A stretch of 64,000 nucleotides of DNA from Cunninghamella blakesleeana. Its lineage: Eukaryota > Mucoromycota > Mucoromycetes > Mucorales > Cunninghamellaceae. This document shows positions 18,329 through 28,392 of this stretch, one piece after another. Made by a program: the position numbers and the translations under genes. The stretch is taken from assembly GCA_017871115.1 (NCBI GenBank), contig JAFCIZ010000009.1, forward strand, positions 1-64,000, read 5' to 3'. Each line of letters begins with the position of its first letter. The stretch's first letter is position 1. The notes below the pieces were generated by a model, which did not search any database, was not told the DNA's origin, and saw only the letters and a list, made by a program, of their open reading frames with translations.

Positions 18329-21046
18329 TCAGAGAAATAGGAATTTCTGTTCAAGGATCATCTTATGTTCTATTTCCTGTACGATATCTCCTGTTTTACA
18401 TCTTGTCATAGTATCCACAAAGGTTCTGAACATAGATGGGTTATTGTGTGCTAGGTCTCCCATGTTTTTATATCCATAAGGTATCACATATTTATCATAA
18501 CCCGTTAAGTATTGCATCATGGATGAAGATGGTGGAATATTGGAATGAACGTTGACAATCTGCCCGTATAATAAGGATAGATCTGCTTTGAGTATGGAAG
18601 AAAGACATCTCCCTTTACGTATAAACCTTTTATCTCCCTTGGATTTTTCTTTTCTCTTTTCGAAGATACGTGTTCTTAACCTAGACTTATTATCTATAAG
18701 GGAAATAATTAAGTATATATCTTCTTTCTTGTCTATCTTCCTCATGAACTTGTCGTGTTTATCCTGCATATAGTGTACAACATCTTTTTCCCTATCTTCT
18801 GATAGCTGATCTACATACCTCCACTTCCCATTATTTAGATATCTGAGACGATGTTGGAGCATGCTTGTCTTAGGTATAGGTAATACTGCAGTATACGCAT
18901 CTCCTGGTACACGATATCCCATAACATGATATATCCTTCCTTGATAAACAAAGAATAATGCCTCAAACATACGTGCTACATCCTTATCAAGTTTATCCTT
19001 AACGATGTTCTCAACAAAGGAAATACGATACAAAAAGGGCATATTACGCAATGAGTTAACCTTTTCCAATATGGTATAATTAGAGAATTTCTTATAGAAA
19101 AACTTTCTGTCAAACTCGGGTATGACTGGCTTTATCGGTGCGTATATCTGAGTTATAGCCTTAGATACTGATATACAGAAGAATGGCAATGATGGATCGT
19201 CGGTATAATATATCCTCCCATTGCTCTCTCTTAGGTAATATTTCTTTCCTATTCGATAATTTCTAGTGATCATCCTGTATATAGTTTCCATTGTGATACT
19301 TCGATGGACTCCATGTTTCTTCATGACTTTCTTAGTGGCTCTATCGATGGTTATGGGTATTTTTATTGTCTTTAACAGAAGTTTAATATAATATTCATAG
19401 AATGTGTCCATATAATACATGATAAATGTACTTGGATCCCCATCTTCGGAGGTATATCCAATATATCTGTCAATGGATTTTCTCTCTAATTTCTTCTCCA
19501 TAGCGCGGATCCTTTCTTGCTTCTTGTTACATATCTGTAGTTTGTATATATCGGTACCTTCTATAGTATCATTCATACCCTTATACATGGCAACGTGAAT
19601 GTAGATGTCCACAGTCCTTTCTTCTTCGGGTAAATCATCATGAGAACCACTACGTATAACTCTACCGATGGCTTGATCCACAGTAGAATCATTCCAATGG
19701 ACGGTCATCACATGGAACATACGTACGTTGAGTAATGTAATAGATTCACCTATGATTTTACTTCCGATAAGGATCTGTACATATTCTCCATATCTATTTG
19801 CTGGATGATTAAAACCTTCTAATCTGTCTGATTTATTGGGTACCAACATCTGATCTCCCACACAGAATGTATACCTTTTCTTCTTGTTGATAGTATCGAG
19901 ATGATCTCCTGTATATAGTTCATACCCATGAGCTTCCAATATATTGGCCAATAGTAGCAATCCTGAACCCAATACTTCCTCTATATATATAAATATAGAA
20001 CCTCTAGTAGATGATGTCTGAATAAGGTTCATCAACTCCCAATATTTGGAACTACATTGTCTCAGATTTGTTCCTGTTAGATATTTAGCATATTGTTGTT
20101 GTACACGATAGAAAACATAACGTAGAACACGTCGAGAACCTGTTTTCATTGACGTGATAATATGTTGATATCTTACTGGTTTCATGATGTTATCGTTGAA
20201 TAATTTCCTCCCATACATACCATCTTCGCCTGGAAAGCAAAATAGGGAAATATGCGTTAAGGTCCTATAAATATCTTTAGGTGTCCCTTTAGTTTCTTCT
20301 AAGATGTGACATTCCTTTTGATGATCTATCATATAGGATGGATAGATGGTCATTGTACCGTATGTCTCTCCATGAAATATTTTCCTAGGTCTATGCCTTA
20401 TTTTGGCATTATAAGATACCAACCCGTCGAAACATGTCGGGTTGTCAGTGAGAAGTCTCATTGTGGATTCCAATTGTTCCACATCATTCGTCATTGGAGT
20501 TGCCGTTACGAGCAATATTCTAATGTTATTTGGAAGTTTTGTTACCCTCTCCAACGATGTATATACCCTGTCTTCTCTAAGTTTTCTTACATTGTGTATC
20601 TCATCGAAGACAAAAACATGATTGCTATACCTTTGTGTAACTTGATGATCTGACATTTTCCTTATGGTATTATGTAAGGACATATAATGGTTCATAGAGA
20701 ATATCTTATTGTATTCGGATCTTCTTATGGGCAAATCAGCCATCTCATAATAGAGATCTATCTGTTTTCTAAAGTTTTCCGTACCAGAATTTCCTTTCGT
20801 GATAACCAAACATCTCTTCTTATCATGCATATAATGGTCCACTGCAATAGATATACAGATGAGGGATTTCCCAGATCCTAACATATGGAATAATAGGATA
20901 CCCTTATATGGAGTATAGGGCGATAGATATCTCCTCACGAATTCCTGATGTGGGTATAACCCTTCTTTGTTGTATAAATCTTGGAATTCCACTTTCTCTA
21001 TAAGTTCCTTTGAAATGTTCTTTGATATAATTGGATAATGATACAT
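18329..21046 (-). CDS. D6/D11-type SF2 helicase, transcription ATPase (905 aa)
   Basis: Superfamily 2 ATPase of the type used by nucleocytoplasmic viruses in early transcription or termination (poxvirus D6/VETF small subunit and D11/NPH-I). Visible motifs: I HMLGSGKS (about 55-62), II FDEIHN (147-152), III LLVTATPMTN (178-187), and VI QAIGRVIRSGS in the second RecA domain (near 465). A long C-terminal region of about 400 residues has no motif I recognise. At 905 residues it is longer than D6 or D11 of poxviruses (about 630) and closer to the larger homologues of other nucleocytoplasmic viruses. D6 and D11 functions cannot be separated from the motifs. The presence of a VETF-L-like gene favours a D6-type partner. 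Head to head with, and possibly overlapping by 16 bp, the capping enzyme gene. Confidence 0.88.
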   Translation of the reverse strand: MYHYPIISKNISKELIEKVEFQDLYNKEGLYPHQEFVRRYLSPYTPYKGILLFHMLGSGKSLICISIAVDHYMHDKKRCLVITKGNSGTENFRKQIDLYYEMADLPIRRSEYNKIFSMNHYMSLHNTIRKMSDHQVTQRYSNHVFVFDEIHNVRKLREDRVYTSLERVTKLPNNIRILLVTATPMTNDVEQLESTMRLLTDNPTCFDGLVSYNAKIRHRPRKIFHGETYGTMTIYPSYMIDHQKECHILEETKGTPKDIYRTLTHISLFCFPGEDGMYGRKLFNDNIMKPVRYQHIITSMKTGSRRVLRYVFYRVQQQYAKYLTGTNLRQCSSKYWELMNLIQTSSTRGSIFIYIEEVLGSGLLLLANILEAHGYELYTGDHLDTINKKKRYTFCVGDQMLVPNKSDRLEGFNHPANRYGEYVQILIGSKIIGESITLLNVRMFHVMTVHWNDSTVDQAIGRVIRSGSHDDLPEEERTVDIYIHVAMYKGMNDTIEGTDIYKLQICNKKQERIRAMEKKLERKSIDRYIGYTSEDGDPSTFIMYYMDTFYEYYIKLLLKTIKIPITIDRATKKVMKKHGVHRSITMETIYRMITRNYRIGKKYYLRESNGRIYYTDDPSLPFFCISVSKAITQIYAPIKPVIPEFDRKFFYKKFSNYTILEKVNSLRNMPFLYRISFVENIVKDKLDKDVARMFEALFFVYQGRIYHVMGYRVPGDAYTAVLPIPKTSMLQHRLRYLNNGKWRYVDQLSEDREKDVVHYMQDKHDKFMRKIDKKEDIYLIISLIDNKSRLRTRIFEKRKEKSKGDKRFIRKGRCLSSILKADLSLLYGQIVNVHSNIPPSSSMMQYLTGYDKYVIPYGYKNMGDLAHNNPSMFRTFVDTMTRCKTGDIVQEIEHKMILEQKFLFL

Positions 21047-23019
21047 TATATAATCTAGGAGGATGTGATGCCATTAAATTACGATGTATCGTATCATTAA
21101 TCATGGATTATCATCAGATAGAAGGTGCTGAATTGGAGTCACGAATAAAGGGTCCAATACTACATCCTGCCAATGTATTAAGACTATTATCCAGATATAG
21201 CGACTGGGAAGGTCCTTTAGAATATGAGGAGAGAAGGAGTAGAATCATGGGTATTATCGGATCTGTTTATAGATGTATAGATGATGGTCCCATTATTTTA
21301 AAGACAAAGATAGATACTCAGAAGCATAAGGATGATTGGTATAGCATTGTGTTATCCAAGGAGGAGGTACAGGATCCGGAGACTATAACCCAAGTGAGTA
21401 AATACTTTAGTACAACCAAGAAGAAAAGATGGAGTCGCTATGAAAATAACGGGGTACTAAGGCTCGATGTTACTTACTTCAATGGATCATATCAGGTAGA
21501 GATAGAGTCTCTAATTGGTGACACTGAGGGGATAGAAGATTATACAAAAGAAGTTATATCCATTCTTCAAGATTCTCCTGAATATATCTCAAGGAAAAGA
21601 TATGAACTTGTTAAAGACCATATCATGAAGGACACAATTGTAAAACATCGGTATCAAAAGCCCATTACATTAACATATCCGAGGTTTAAAGAACTAATGG
21701 AAGGGGAATGGTGTATGACGTTAAAGATGGATGGAATTAGAACCTTCTTGGTTGTATTCAACGGTATGATATACAGTATCGACACTAATGCTCATGTAAA
21801 GTTACTCAAATCCAGAATACCTTATTATACGTCACCAAATTATTATATCGTTGATTCCGAATACGTAGATGGAACATATCATGCATTTGACATCTTTCAC
21901 TCACCTAACAGCAAAGATGATGCAATATTGGATGAACGTTTTAAGGAGGTGGAATATGTTGTGAACGATATATTAAAACCATCCGGTATATCGGTTGTTG
22001 TCAAGGAGTATATTCCTTTGTCATCACCAGAAACACGGATTCAGCATATTCGCCAATTTTGGTCCAATCAGCCAACATCAGATGGTATTATATTTATAGA
22101 TCCTAATGGAACATATATGGATGCTAGGATATGGAAATGGAAACCAGAGATAACTGTGGATATATTAGATAACGATGGAATGACTGTACAGGAGATGGTT
22201 GTCACAGGAGAAGATGGGAGCATGAAATTCCTACGTTATAGATATGATAAATGGAGACCAAACTCTGAAGAAACTATTAAAGCCAACATAAGGGAAGGGT
22301 ATCCTTTAAGACATTTGTGGGATGGTCAAACATGTTTCCTTATGAGGAAGTACCACAATAAGGTTAAGAAGGGATTACTCCATAAGTATATAGGGAAGTC
22401 TTCCATATTGTTGGATATAGGTAGCGGACAAGGTGGAGATCTGAATAAATGGTCTAGTGGTGTATCCCATGTATATTGTATAGAACCGAATAAAGAATCC
22501 AGAAAGGAGTTCAAGAGGAGAATCAACGAAGGGGAATTTCCATTTGTATGTCATCTGATTAAATATTCGACCAGAGATGCAGACAGGATATGTGATAAGA
22601 TTAAAAGAGGGAGTGTACATGTTATATCCTTATTCTTTTGTTTGAATATGTTCACCAAGGAAGAGGATTGGAAAGGTCTCAAGAAGATCATTCATCATGC
22701 TGCCAATCCTCGTCGTTGTGTTATCATTGGTACATTCATGGATATGTCCCTTATAGATGGAGAAGTTAATATACCTAACATATGTCGTATTCATTGGACA
22801 TCTCCGACTGAGTATATATTTTCTCTATATGGAACCAGATTAGGAGAGGAACAGAAGGAAATTGGTGTTACATTAGATAAGATAAATAGTTGGTTACCTC
22901 ATGGATTTTGCATCAACAAAGAAAAATCTAAGATATTAGACGGTGGTGATAATAAGATGACAGATGTGGAGAAGAATATATCCTCTATGTTCAGATGTTT
23001 TGTGGCATCCAACTTTTAA
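21031..23019 (+). CDS. mRNA capping enzyme: triphosphatase-guanylyltransferase-methyltransferase (662 aa)
   Basis: All three cap-forming activities are in one chain, as in poxvirus D1 and asfarvirus NP868R. RNA triphosphatase of the tunnel type: ELESR (34-38), RLDVTY (144-149) and VEIES (156-160). Guanylyltransferase: KMDGIR (232-237, Lys232 the GMP acceptor), YYIVDSEYVDG (271-281), DGIIFID (351-357) and the KWKP end motif (369-372). Guanine-N7 methyltransferase: LLDIGSGQGGDL (460-471) with the SAM loop, CIEPNKES, and ISLFFCLNMF further on. The first Met overlaps the helicase gene by 16 bp. Met25 (21103) is an alternative, but the longer N-terminus places the ELESR motif where it lies in relatives. 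The last codons sit in AACTTTTAAAAAA. Confidence 0.95.
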   Translation: MDNDTLYNLGGCDAIKLRCIVSLIMDYHQIEGAELESRIKGPILHPANVLRLLSRYSDWEGPLEYEERRSRIMGIIGSVYRCIDDGPIILKTKIDTQKHKDDWYSIVLSKEEVQDPETITQVSKYFSTTKKKRWSRYENNGVLRLDVTYFNGSYQVEIESLIGDTEGIEDYTKEVISILQDSPEYISRKRYELVKDHIMKDTIVKHRYQKPITLTYPRFKELMEGEWCMTLKMDGIRTFLVVFNGMIYSIDTNAHVKLLKSRIPYYTSPNYYIVDSEYVDGTYHAFDIFHSPNSKDDAILDERFKEVEYVVNDILKPSGISVVVKEYIPLSSPETRIQHIRQFWSNQPTSDGIIFIDPNGTYMDARIWKWKPEITVDILDNDGMTVQEMVVTGEDGSMKFLRYRYDKWRPNSEETIKANIREGYPLRHLWDGQTCFLMRKYHNKVKKGLLHKYIGKSSILLDIGSGQGGDLNKWSSGVSHVYCIEPNKESRKEFKRRINEGEFPFVCHLIKYSTRDADRICDKIKRGSVHVISLFFCLNMFTKEEDWKGLKKIIHHAANPRRCVIIGTFMDMSLIDGEVNIPNICRIHWTSPTEYIFSLYGTRLGEEQKEIGVTLDKINSWLPHGFCINKEKSKILDGGDNKMTDVEKNISSMFRCFVASNF

Positions 23020-23193
23020 AAAATTAGCTTTTACCCCCTATATTTTTGTCTTCTATTGGATATTGTCTAACGAGTGGAAGCATAAAAACAACATAGAGAC
23101 ATAAATACAATACATATATAAAAGGAATGAAATGGGGACCTAGGGGGCATAAGGCATAACTTTTTTTATTTCGTAATTAGAGTTAAATAAGTT
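23020..23193. other. Non-coding gap with CCCCCTA / TAGGGGG inverted pair
   Basis: One of the larger gaps outside R elements, between the convergent capping enzyme and D5 genes. It contains ACCCCCTA (23033-23040) and, 100 bp on, GGGGACCTAGGGGG (23134-23147), G/C clusters that stand out in AT-rich DNA. The two can pair as a 7-bp stem closing a large AT-rich loop. A T run (TTTTTTTATTT) follows. It could be a small untranslated RNA, a 3' signal or an origin-like site. Nothing coding is visible. Confidence 0.45.
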
Positions 23194-25119
23194 TTAAAAA
23201 TCCCTATTCAATAATCTTACTCCTTCTACAATACCATCACGTATGTTATATCCTAAGGCATTTAGTTCGTCTCTGAATACCTTGTTCTCCACAGGTCTTC
23301 TTGATGTATTATCAGACACCCAATTTCTATATTCTTGATATACATGAGTTAGTGTTGTCTCTCCGACGCTATCATAGACGACCCTATCCTTGATAAATCC
23401 TAACACAGTGTTGTTCCATTCTATATATTCATCTGTTGCACGTCTTATTGCCTCAGGAATATAAAATTCTTTCATATCCTTAATACGTTGGTATTCCTCC
23501 ATTAACATTTCCAAAAATACATCTGCATATTCCACTATTTTATGCATTAACCGTTTGTCCATTAGATGATCATCCGGACCAGGATGTTTGGGTAATTTCT
23601 GATGGAATGTACTAACAAAAGGAATAACAACAAGTCTATTCTTAAAAGCCTTATCTATGCTTGGAATTTCCAAGATGGAATTGGATACAATAATTAGTTT
23701 AAACTTAGGCGTAAATGCCTTTGGAGTACTATGAAAAAGCTGGCGTGCAGTAATTACATCACCACCAGTTAATTCTTTTACAATACCAATACGTATCATC
23801 TCATTGGGATTTGGTTCTTGAAGGAAAACAGCTAACTTACCATCAAGAGCTAATAACTGTGGTGATGCATTCTCTGCTGAATTTCTTTTTCCTGTAATTA
23901 AAGAAGTTGCTGCAACTGTTACATAATCACCTAACGCCTTAGATAATAACCTTTCTATCATAGACTTCCCATTGTTTCCCTTACCCCACCATATATATAT
24001 GTGTTTATCTTTATTTCCACCTTCTAATAGGCTTGCACAAGACTGGATAAAAAAATGTAATACCTCTGCATCTGGAAACAATGTAGATAATATCTTTATT
24101 AGGATAAATCTACGACCCTTATCTAATGATGATACATCGTTGTGAGTCGTCATTGATATATAGTCCTGAGGGAATCCTTTTCTAATTATGTTTTTCTCTA
24201 CATCATATACCTTTCCATTTGCCATACCTATAAGTTTGGAATTTGCATTGAGCCTAGAAAGGAATCTATTATCGGCTAATCGATGAATAAGATCCTTCAA
24301 CACTCTTTCTCTGGCACAATAGGAACCAAGATATCTGGCCACATCTTCAAGATCTGATGATTTCAGGAAATCCACAAATATCTCACTGATCTCCATCCAA
24401 AGATCGTTCGTTGCTGCACTCTCCCATATACCATTGTTGAATCTCCAAATATCTCTACCATTGTTTGTTGATACATAACGATGTACATATGTATCATATA
24501 ACATAGTGCATATAATACCCTCTGAATGAGATCGATTCCTATGATCGTGATGTAACCCAAGTTCCTGCACTCTATATCCTGTTAATGCAGCCATGAAAAT
24601 CTTATGAGTATCAGGAGACAGCCTTGATAATTCTCCCTCCATTTCCAATCGTGAACACGGTATGGGATCTATACCTTCGCATATAACCTCCCCCATTAAC
24701 AAGGATGATTGATAGTTTATCATACCAAGTATCTTCCCACGTGGATATGAAATTGTGGAATTATACGCAATGTTTATCATTGGATTGGCAGATGAGATAG
24801 CAGAACGGATATAATCTTTCCCCATGTTAATATAATCTATTATTTCTCCAATGGTAACATCCTCTAATTCTAGATCATATGGAATATACGATAGGTAATC
24901 TCCTAGAAATTCCCTTACAGTCCTAATATATGAAGGATAAACATCTATTAGAATAAGATCTTTACCTTTCCAATGATTTCCACTTCCTCCATCTATAAAT
25001 GGGAAAAATATAACTCTATCTCCAGTATAATTTTCCTCATAAACAAGATGATAACCTCGCTGCCCTTCAGGTATGTCTTTTATGTCGTTATAGACAAACA
25101 TTCTTCTTGATGTATCCAC
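23194..25119 (-). CDS. D5-type SF3 replicative helicase (641 aa)
   Basis: AAA+ superfamily 3 helicase. Walker A is GKGNNGKS (379-386), Walker B region VFLQEPN (431-437), the B' loop TGGDVITARQL (451-461), and motif C KLIIVSN (474-480) with Asn sensor and an Arg finger in AFKNRLVVIPF (491-501). Residues about 165-360 fit the D5 N-terminal helical domain in front of the ATPase. The C-terminal part (PEAIRRATDEYIEWNNTVLG) is the usual D5 end domain. Classical D5 proteins carry a primase domain at the N-terminus. Here I see no primase motifs in residues 1-160, and a separate primase gene exists at 32561-33394. The stop is embedded in ATTTTTAAAAC. Confidence 0.93.
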   Translation of the reverse strand: MDTSRRMFVYNDIKDIPEGQRGYHLVYEENYTGDRVIFFPFIDGGSGNHWKGKDLILIDVYPSYIRTVREFLGDYLSYIPYDLELEDVTIGEIIDYINMGKDYIRSAISSANPMINIAYNSTISYPRGKILGMINYQSSLLMGEVICEGIDPIPCSRLEMEGELSRLSPDTHKIFMAALTGYRVQELGLHHDHRNRSHSEGIICTMLYDTYVHRYVSTNNGRDIWRFNNGIWESAATNDLWMEISEIFVDFLKSSDLEDVARYLGSYCARERVLKDLIHRLADNRFLSRLNANSKLIGMANGKVYDVEKNIIRKGFPQDYISMTTHNDVSSLDKGRRFILIKILSTLFPDAEVLHFFIQSCASLLEGGNKDKHIYIWWGKGNNGKSMIERLLSKALGDYVTVAATSLITGKRNSAENASPQLLALDGKLAVFLQEPNPNEMIRIGIVKELTGGDVITARQLFHSTPKAFTPKFKLIIVSNSILEIPSIDKAFKNRLVVIPFVSTFHQKLPKHPGPDDHLMDKRLMHKIVEYADVFLEMLMEEYQRIKDMKEFYIPEAIRRATDEYIEWNNTVLGFIKDRVVYDSVGETTLTHVYQEYRNWVSDNTSRRPVENKVFRDELNALGYNIRDGIVEGVRLLNRDF

Positions 25120-25162
25120 GATTAGATAAAAGTTTTTAAAAATATACTTCAGTAGGTAACCA

Positions 25163-25822
25163 TTAGTCCTTATCTCTCAAGGGGAAGATAACCTTTTGTT
25201 CTGCATATACCTGAGACACGGATACGGTAATACGATACTCTTCTCCATCTTCAGGTATGACGTAACCAAAAATAAGTGCTGGTCTAACAATAGATCTACC
25301 AATGTTTCTGATATCCAATTGTTCTTCCTCATTGTATGCAGATGTATAAACACGACCATCTTTGTTCTCGATGAGACGTGCACAGAGTACATGGCCTACA
25401 ATTTCCTTGTCATCGTTGGTGAGATCATATAGTCCCCTTATTTGGACATTACATTTTCCGTTGTTGTTCTTTTCTATCTTCTTCTTGACAGCTTGTTTCA
25501 TCCTTTCTAAGGTATCATAGAATTCTTGATGATATTCGTTGTCTGTATCCATATACAACTTGATAATATCACGACCCAATGATGTTTTGTTTCCTGTTTT
25601 CTGTACGATGTATACATCCTCTTCTACTCCATTGGTTCTGAAAAATGCAGCCTTATCTCTAACACATGTCAAGGTAAGAGGTAACTTTACACCTTTGTAT
25701 TTATAACGTATAGAAACTCGAGTGACATTCTTGTTTTCTACTTTGTCTCCAATATCTATTCTCTTCTCAGAAAAATCGGGTGGAGTAACCCATGATATAT
25801 CCTTGATATCAGGTAATGACAT
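25163..25822 (-). CDS. Unknown conserved-looking 219-aa protein, possible ssDNA-binding protein
   Basis: No signal peptide or membrane segment. The N-terminal half suggests beta strands (RVSIRYKYKGVKLPLTLTCVR), followed by a charged helix (DTLERMKQAVKKKIEKN) and more strands. This layout, a short 'Y.YKG..LPL.L' segment and then a helix, is reminiscent of the putative single-stranded-DNA-binding proteins of several nucleocytoplasmic viruses, but the similarity is from memory and weak. Location between D5 helicase and RPB2 agrees with a replication role. AGTAACTAAT precedes the start, shared with the 212-aa gene. TTTTTAAAAA follows the stop. Confidence 0.8.
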   Translation of the reverse strand: MSLPDIKDISWVTPPDFSEKRIDIGDKVENKNVTRVSIRYKYKGVKLPLTLTCVRDKAAFFRTNGVEEDVYIVQKTGNKTSLGRDIIKLYMDTDNEYHQEFYDTLERMKQAVKKKIEKNNNGKCNVQIRGLYDLTNDDKEIVGHVLCARLIENKDGRVYTSAYNEEEQLDIRNIGRSIVRPALIFGYVIPEDGEEYRITVSVSQVYAEQKVIFPLRDKD

Positions 25823-25926
25823 ATTAGTTACTTATGGTTCCACCTACCCAATATATACTGTAATTATATCTCAGTTTGATTACTATACATAAGTATATCA
25901 TAGTCCTCCTCATTGGCAAACATAAG

Positions 25927-28392
25927 ATGGATCTGTTCTACAAGAAACATGGGTATATGTCTAATATAGATACAATATTCCATGAGCGTATATCACCACC
26001 ATATTCTACATCTATTGTACCACCGGAGATAACCTCTCAGGAAGCTATCTCCCAGAAGACATCCTACTTGGCAACGGTACTCCCCGATGGATACCATATC
26101 CCTTGGATGACTGAAGAGGGTTTGTTTATCATAGGTGGTGTAGAGAAAGTACCTCTTATACAGGAACTAAGAGCAAGAGAGTCGATGTGGTGTTCCATGG
26201 ATGGTGAAGATGTTGCCATAGTTCAGACAAGATTTCCTTTAGCACCATTTCCAATAAGAATGCATATATCCAATGCATCTGATATATACATCGATGTCTC
26301 TGCATTTTCCACACAGATAGAAGAACGACTTGGAGGAAAAAAGGAGCCTACCATGTTCCACGGTGATACATCAGGGAATATACAAAAGAAGAAATATCTT
26401 GTTGTGTCCTTCGAACGCATCATATCGTTATATAATGGAAATCTACAGAAGATTATCTTAGATCAGAAGGTTGATTCTACCGTTGCTATATTCATGATGT
26501 CTTCACTCAAACCATATGAAGGCAACGTTGTTCCTATTACCAAAGATATATTGGATGATTATATATTCAAAGGTAAACCCAATGATAAGTCTGTTATATA
26601 TACTGTATGCCAGATGGTGGAAATGGGAGTGAAGTTGTACATGGGTAGGATACCACCTACAGATAGAGACCATATTGGCAATAAGATGTATAGATCATCA
26701 GGTGCATTTATTGGATCTCTGTTGGATAGTTTGGTTAAATATAATAAGCCTTCAGCGATGGAAAAAGCAATAGATGATAGCATCATATCCATCTTAAGGA
26801 CAGGTGTAATGTCTGTAAATGGTCGTATGTATCCAAAAATGGTCATTCAGGCTGGTAGACGATCCACATTCGATACCATATCTAGCATTAGGAAGATTGT
26901 TATTCCATGCGACGAAAATTCTGCATCCAGAAAGATGAGACAGCTTCATCCATCTCAATCAGGGTATATATGCCTATCTGAAACACCAGAAGGTAAGTCA
27001 ACAGGTCTGGTAAAACATCTTGCTATTACAGCAGTTATCAGTCCTTATGTTGATAGAAGAGATATATATAGATACATAAAGAAATATCTCAATGAAGATG
27101 GTAAAATACCTGTATTTATAGACGGTATGTGTATCGGCTATTTATCCCATTATAGATGGTGTTATCGTAAGTATATCAAAGCTAAACATCCGTATGCATC
27201 TGTGAACATGGATGAAATAAACAACAAACTATATATACGTACATGGAGTGGAAGATTAATGTGTCCGATGTGGACTGGAGTAAGTAGACCGTACGATACA
27301 TGGGATGACATGATAAGGCGTGGTGTAGTAGAATATAGGGATGCATTAGAACCAAGAGGTGAGTTGCTTCATCCATCGGCTATCTTCGGTACATCTGCTT
27401 CTATGGTACCATTTGCTAATCATAACCAAGGTGCAAGAAATATATTTGCTTCCTCAATGGTCAAACAGGCCATGCAACTCGGTGAACCTATGGATGAGGG
27501 AAAAACCTTAAACTATGGACAAGTACCACTTATTACAACAATGGCTAGTCAGTTGTTAGGTCATGATGAAGCTCCTAACGGAATTAACTTAATAGTGGCT
27601 GTAATGTCCTATACAGGATATAACATGGAAGATGCAATTATCGTTAATAAATCAGCTGTAGAAAGAGGATTATTTTCATCAATGGCCGATATGGAACATC
27701 GATTCCTATCTGTAGGAGACAAAATCGCTTCCCGGCATGCACAAAAAGGTGTAGTGGGTATTATACTTCCATCAGAAGATATGCCATACACAGAAGATGG
27801 TACTATACCCGATATCTTATTTAATCCACATGGTATACCATCTCGTATGACAATTGGACATATGTTAGAGAGTATTATAGGTATCCAATGTGTCATTGAT
27901 GGAAAGAGGATGGATGGAACATCATTTACATCGCTGGATATACATGATATATTAGAGACGGAAGAGAGAAACAGTACAACAATGTATAATGGTATGACAG
28001 GTGATATCATAGAGGGGCATAGTTATTTCTTAGGTATGATATACTATATGCCTCTTCGCCATCAGTCTAAAGATAAGATATATATCAGATGGATAGGTCC
28101 TACCGAGATATTTTCACGTCAACCAGTATCTGGTAAGAAGCATGGTGGGGGACTTAAATTAGGTGAGATGGAAATGGATGCTCTGATTTCCCATGGTGCA
28201 TCTAATGTACTCATGGATGCGATACGTCAGAGTGATATGTGTTCTATCTTTATATGTCGTCGTTGTGGAGATTTCCCTGTATATAAATGTCATCACAATG
28301 GTAACATAGAACGCAGAGATATCCCTTATGCTATGAAGATATTTGCTGATCTAGCCAAATGTGCCAATATATCTGTATCCATGAAAGAATAA
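25927..28392 (+). CDS. RPB2: RNA polymerase second-largest subunit (RPB2, 821 aa)
   Basis: Catalytic subunit of the element's DNA-directed RNA polymerase. Readable landmarks: SETPEGKSTGLVKHL (fork region), NHNQGARNIFASSMVKQAM (rifampicin-pocket-like region), GYNMEDAIIVNKSAVERGL (about 564-583, hybrid-binding domain), KIASRHAQKGVVG (about 599-611, active-centre Lys/His), LGEMEMDALISHGAS (about 745-759) and a C-terminal zinc site starting CRRCG. At 821 residues it is much shorter than eukaryotic RPB2 (about 1150-1200), so lobe and protrusion regions must be reduced. I chose the start at MDLFYKKH (25927). The frame is open to an upstream Met at 25876, but the extra 17 residues look unlike a subunit N-terminus. 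The stop is followed at once by R6. Confidence 0.96.
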   Translation: MDLFYKKHGYMSNIDTIFHERISPPYSTSIVPPEITSQEAISQKTSYLATVLPDGYHIPWMTEEGLFIIGGVEKVPLIQELRARESMWCSMDGEDVAIVQTRFPLAPFPIRMHISNASDIYIDVSAFSTQIEERLGGKKEPTMFHGDTSGNIQKKKYLVVSFERIISLYNGNLQKIILDQKVDSTVAIFMMSSLKPYEGNVVPITKDILDDYIFKGKPNDKSVIYTVCQMVEMGVKLYMGRIPPTDRDHIGNKMYRSSGAFIGSLLDSLVKYNKPSAMEKAIDDSIISILRTGVMSVNGRMYPKMVIQAGRRSTFDTISSIRKIVIPCDENSASRKMRQLHPSQSGYICLSETPEGKSTGLVKHLAITAVISPYVDRRDIYRYIKKYLNEDGKIPVFIDGMCIGYLSHYRWCYRKYIKAKHPYASVNMDEINNKLYIRTWSGRLMCPMWTGVSRPYDTWDDMIRRGVVEYRDALEPRGELLHPSAIFGTSASMVPFANHNQGARNIFASSMVKQAMQLGEPMDEGKTLNYGQVPLITTMASQLLGHDEAPNGINLIVAVMSYTGYNMEDAIIVNKSAVERGLFSSMADMEHRFLSVGDKIASRHAQKGVVGIILPSEDMPYTEDGTIPDILFNPHGIPSRMTIGHMLESIIGIQCVIDGKRMDGTSFTSLDIHDILETEERNSTTMYNGMTGDIIEGHSYFLGMIYYMPLRHQSKDKIYIRWIGPTEIFSRQPVSGKKHGGGLKLGEMEMDALISHGASNVLMDAIRQSDMCSIFICRRCGDFPVYKCHHNGNIERRDIPYAMKIFADLAKCANISVSMKE

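Larger units (their letters stand above)
1..27345. repeat. First copy of the 36,655-bp repeating unit (partial)
   Basis: This stretch is the same sequence as 36634-64000. The offset between the copies is 36,633 at the left edge, rises stepwise and is constant at 36,655 from about position 14700 on. All differences I could read by eye are one- to three-base indels, mostly in homopolymers, and nearly all leave this copy shorter. They disrupt the VETF-L-like gene, RPB5, the small secreted gene, the lectin-type gene, gene A and gene B. I take this as contig-end sequence of lower accuracy from a circular or terminally redundant molecule, not as gene decay. Confidence 0.95.

Noticed and set aside
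25876..25926. Upstream 17-residue extension of RPB2
   Set aside because: Hydrophobic stretch unlike RNA polymerase N-termini. Met at 25927 is the better start, though the longer form cannot be excluded.
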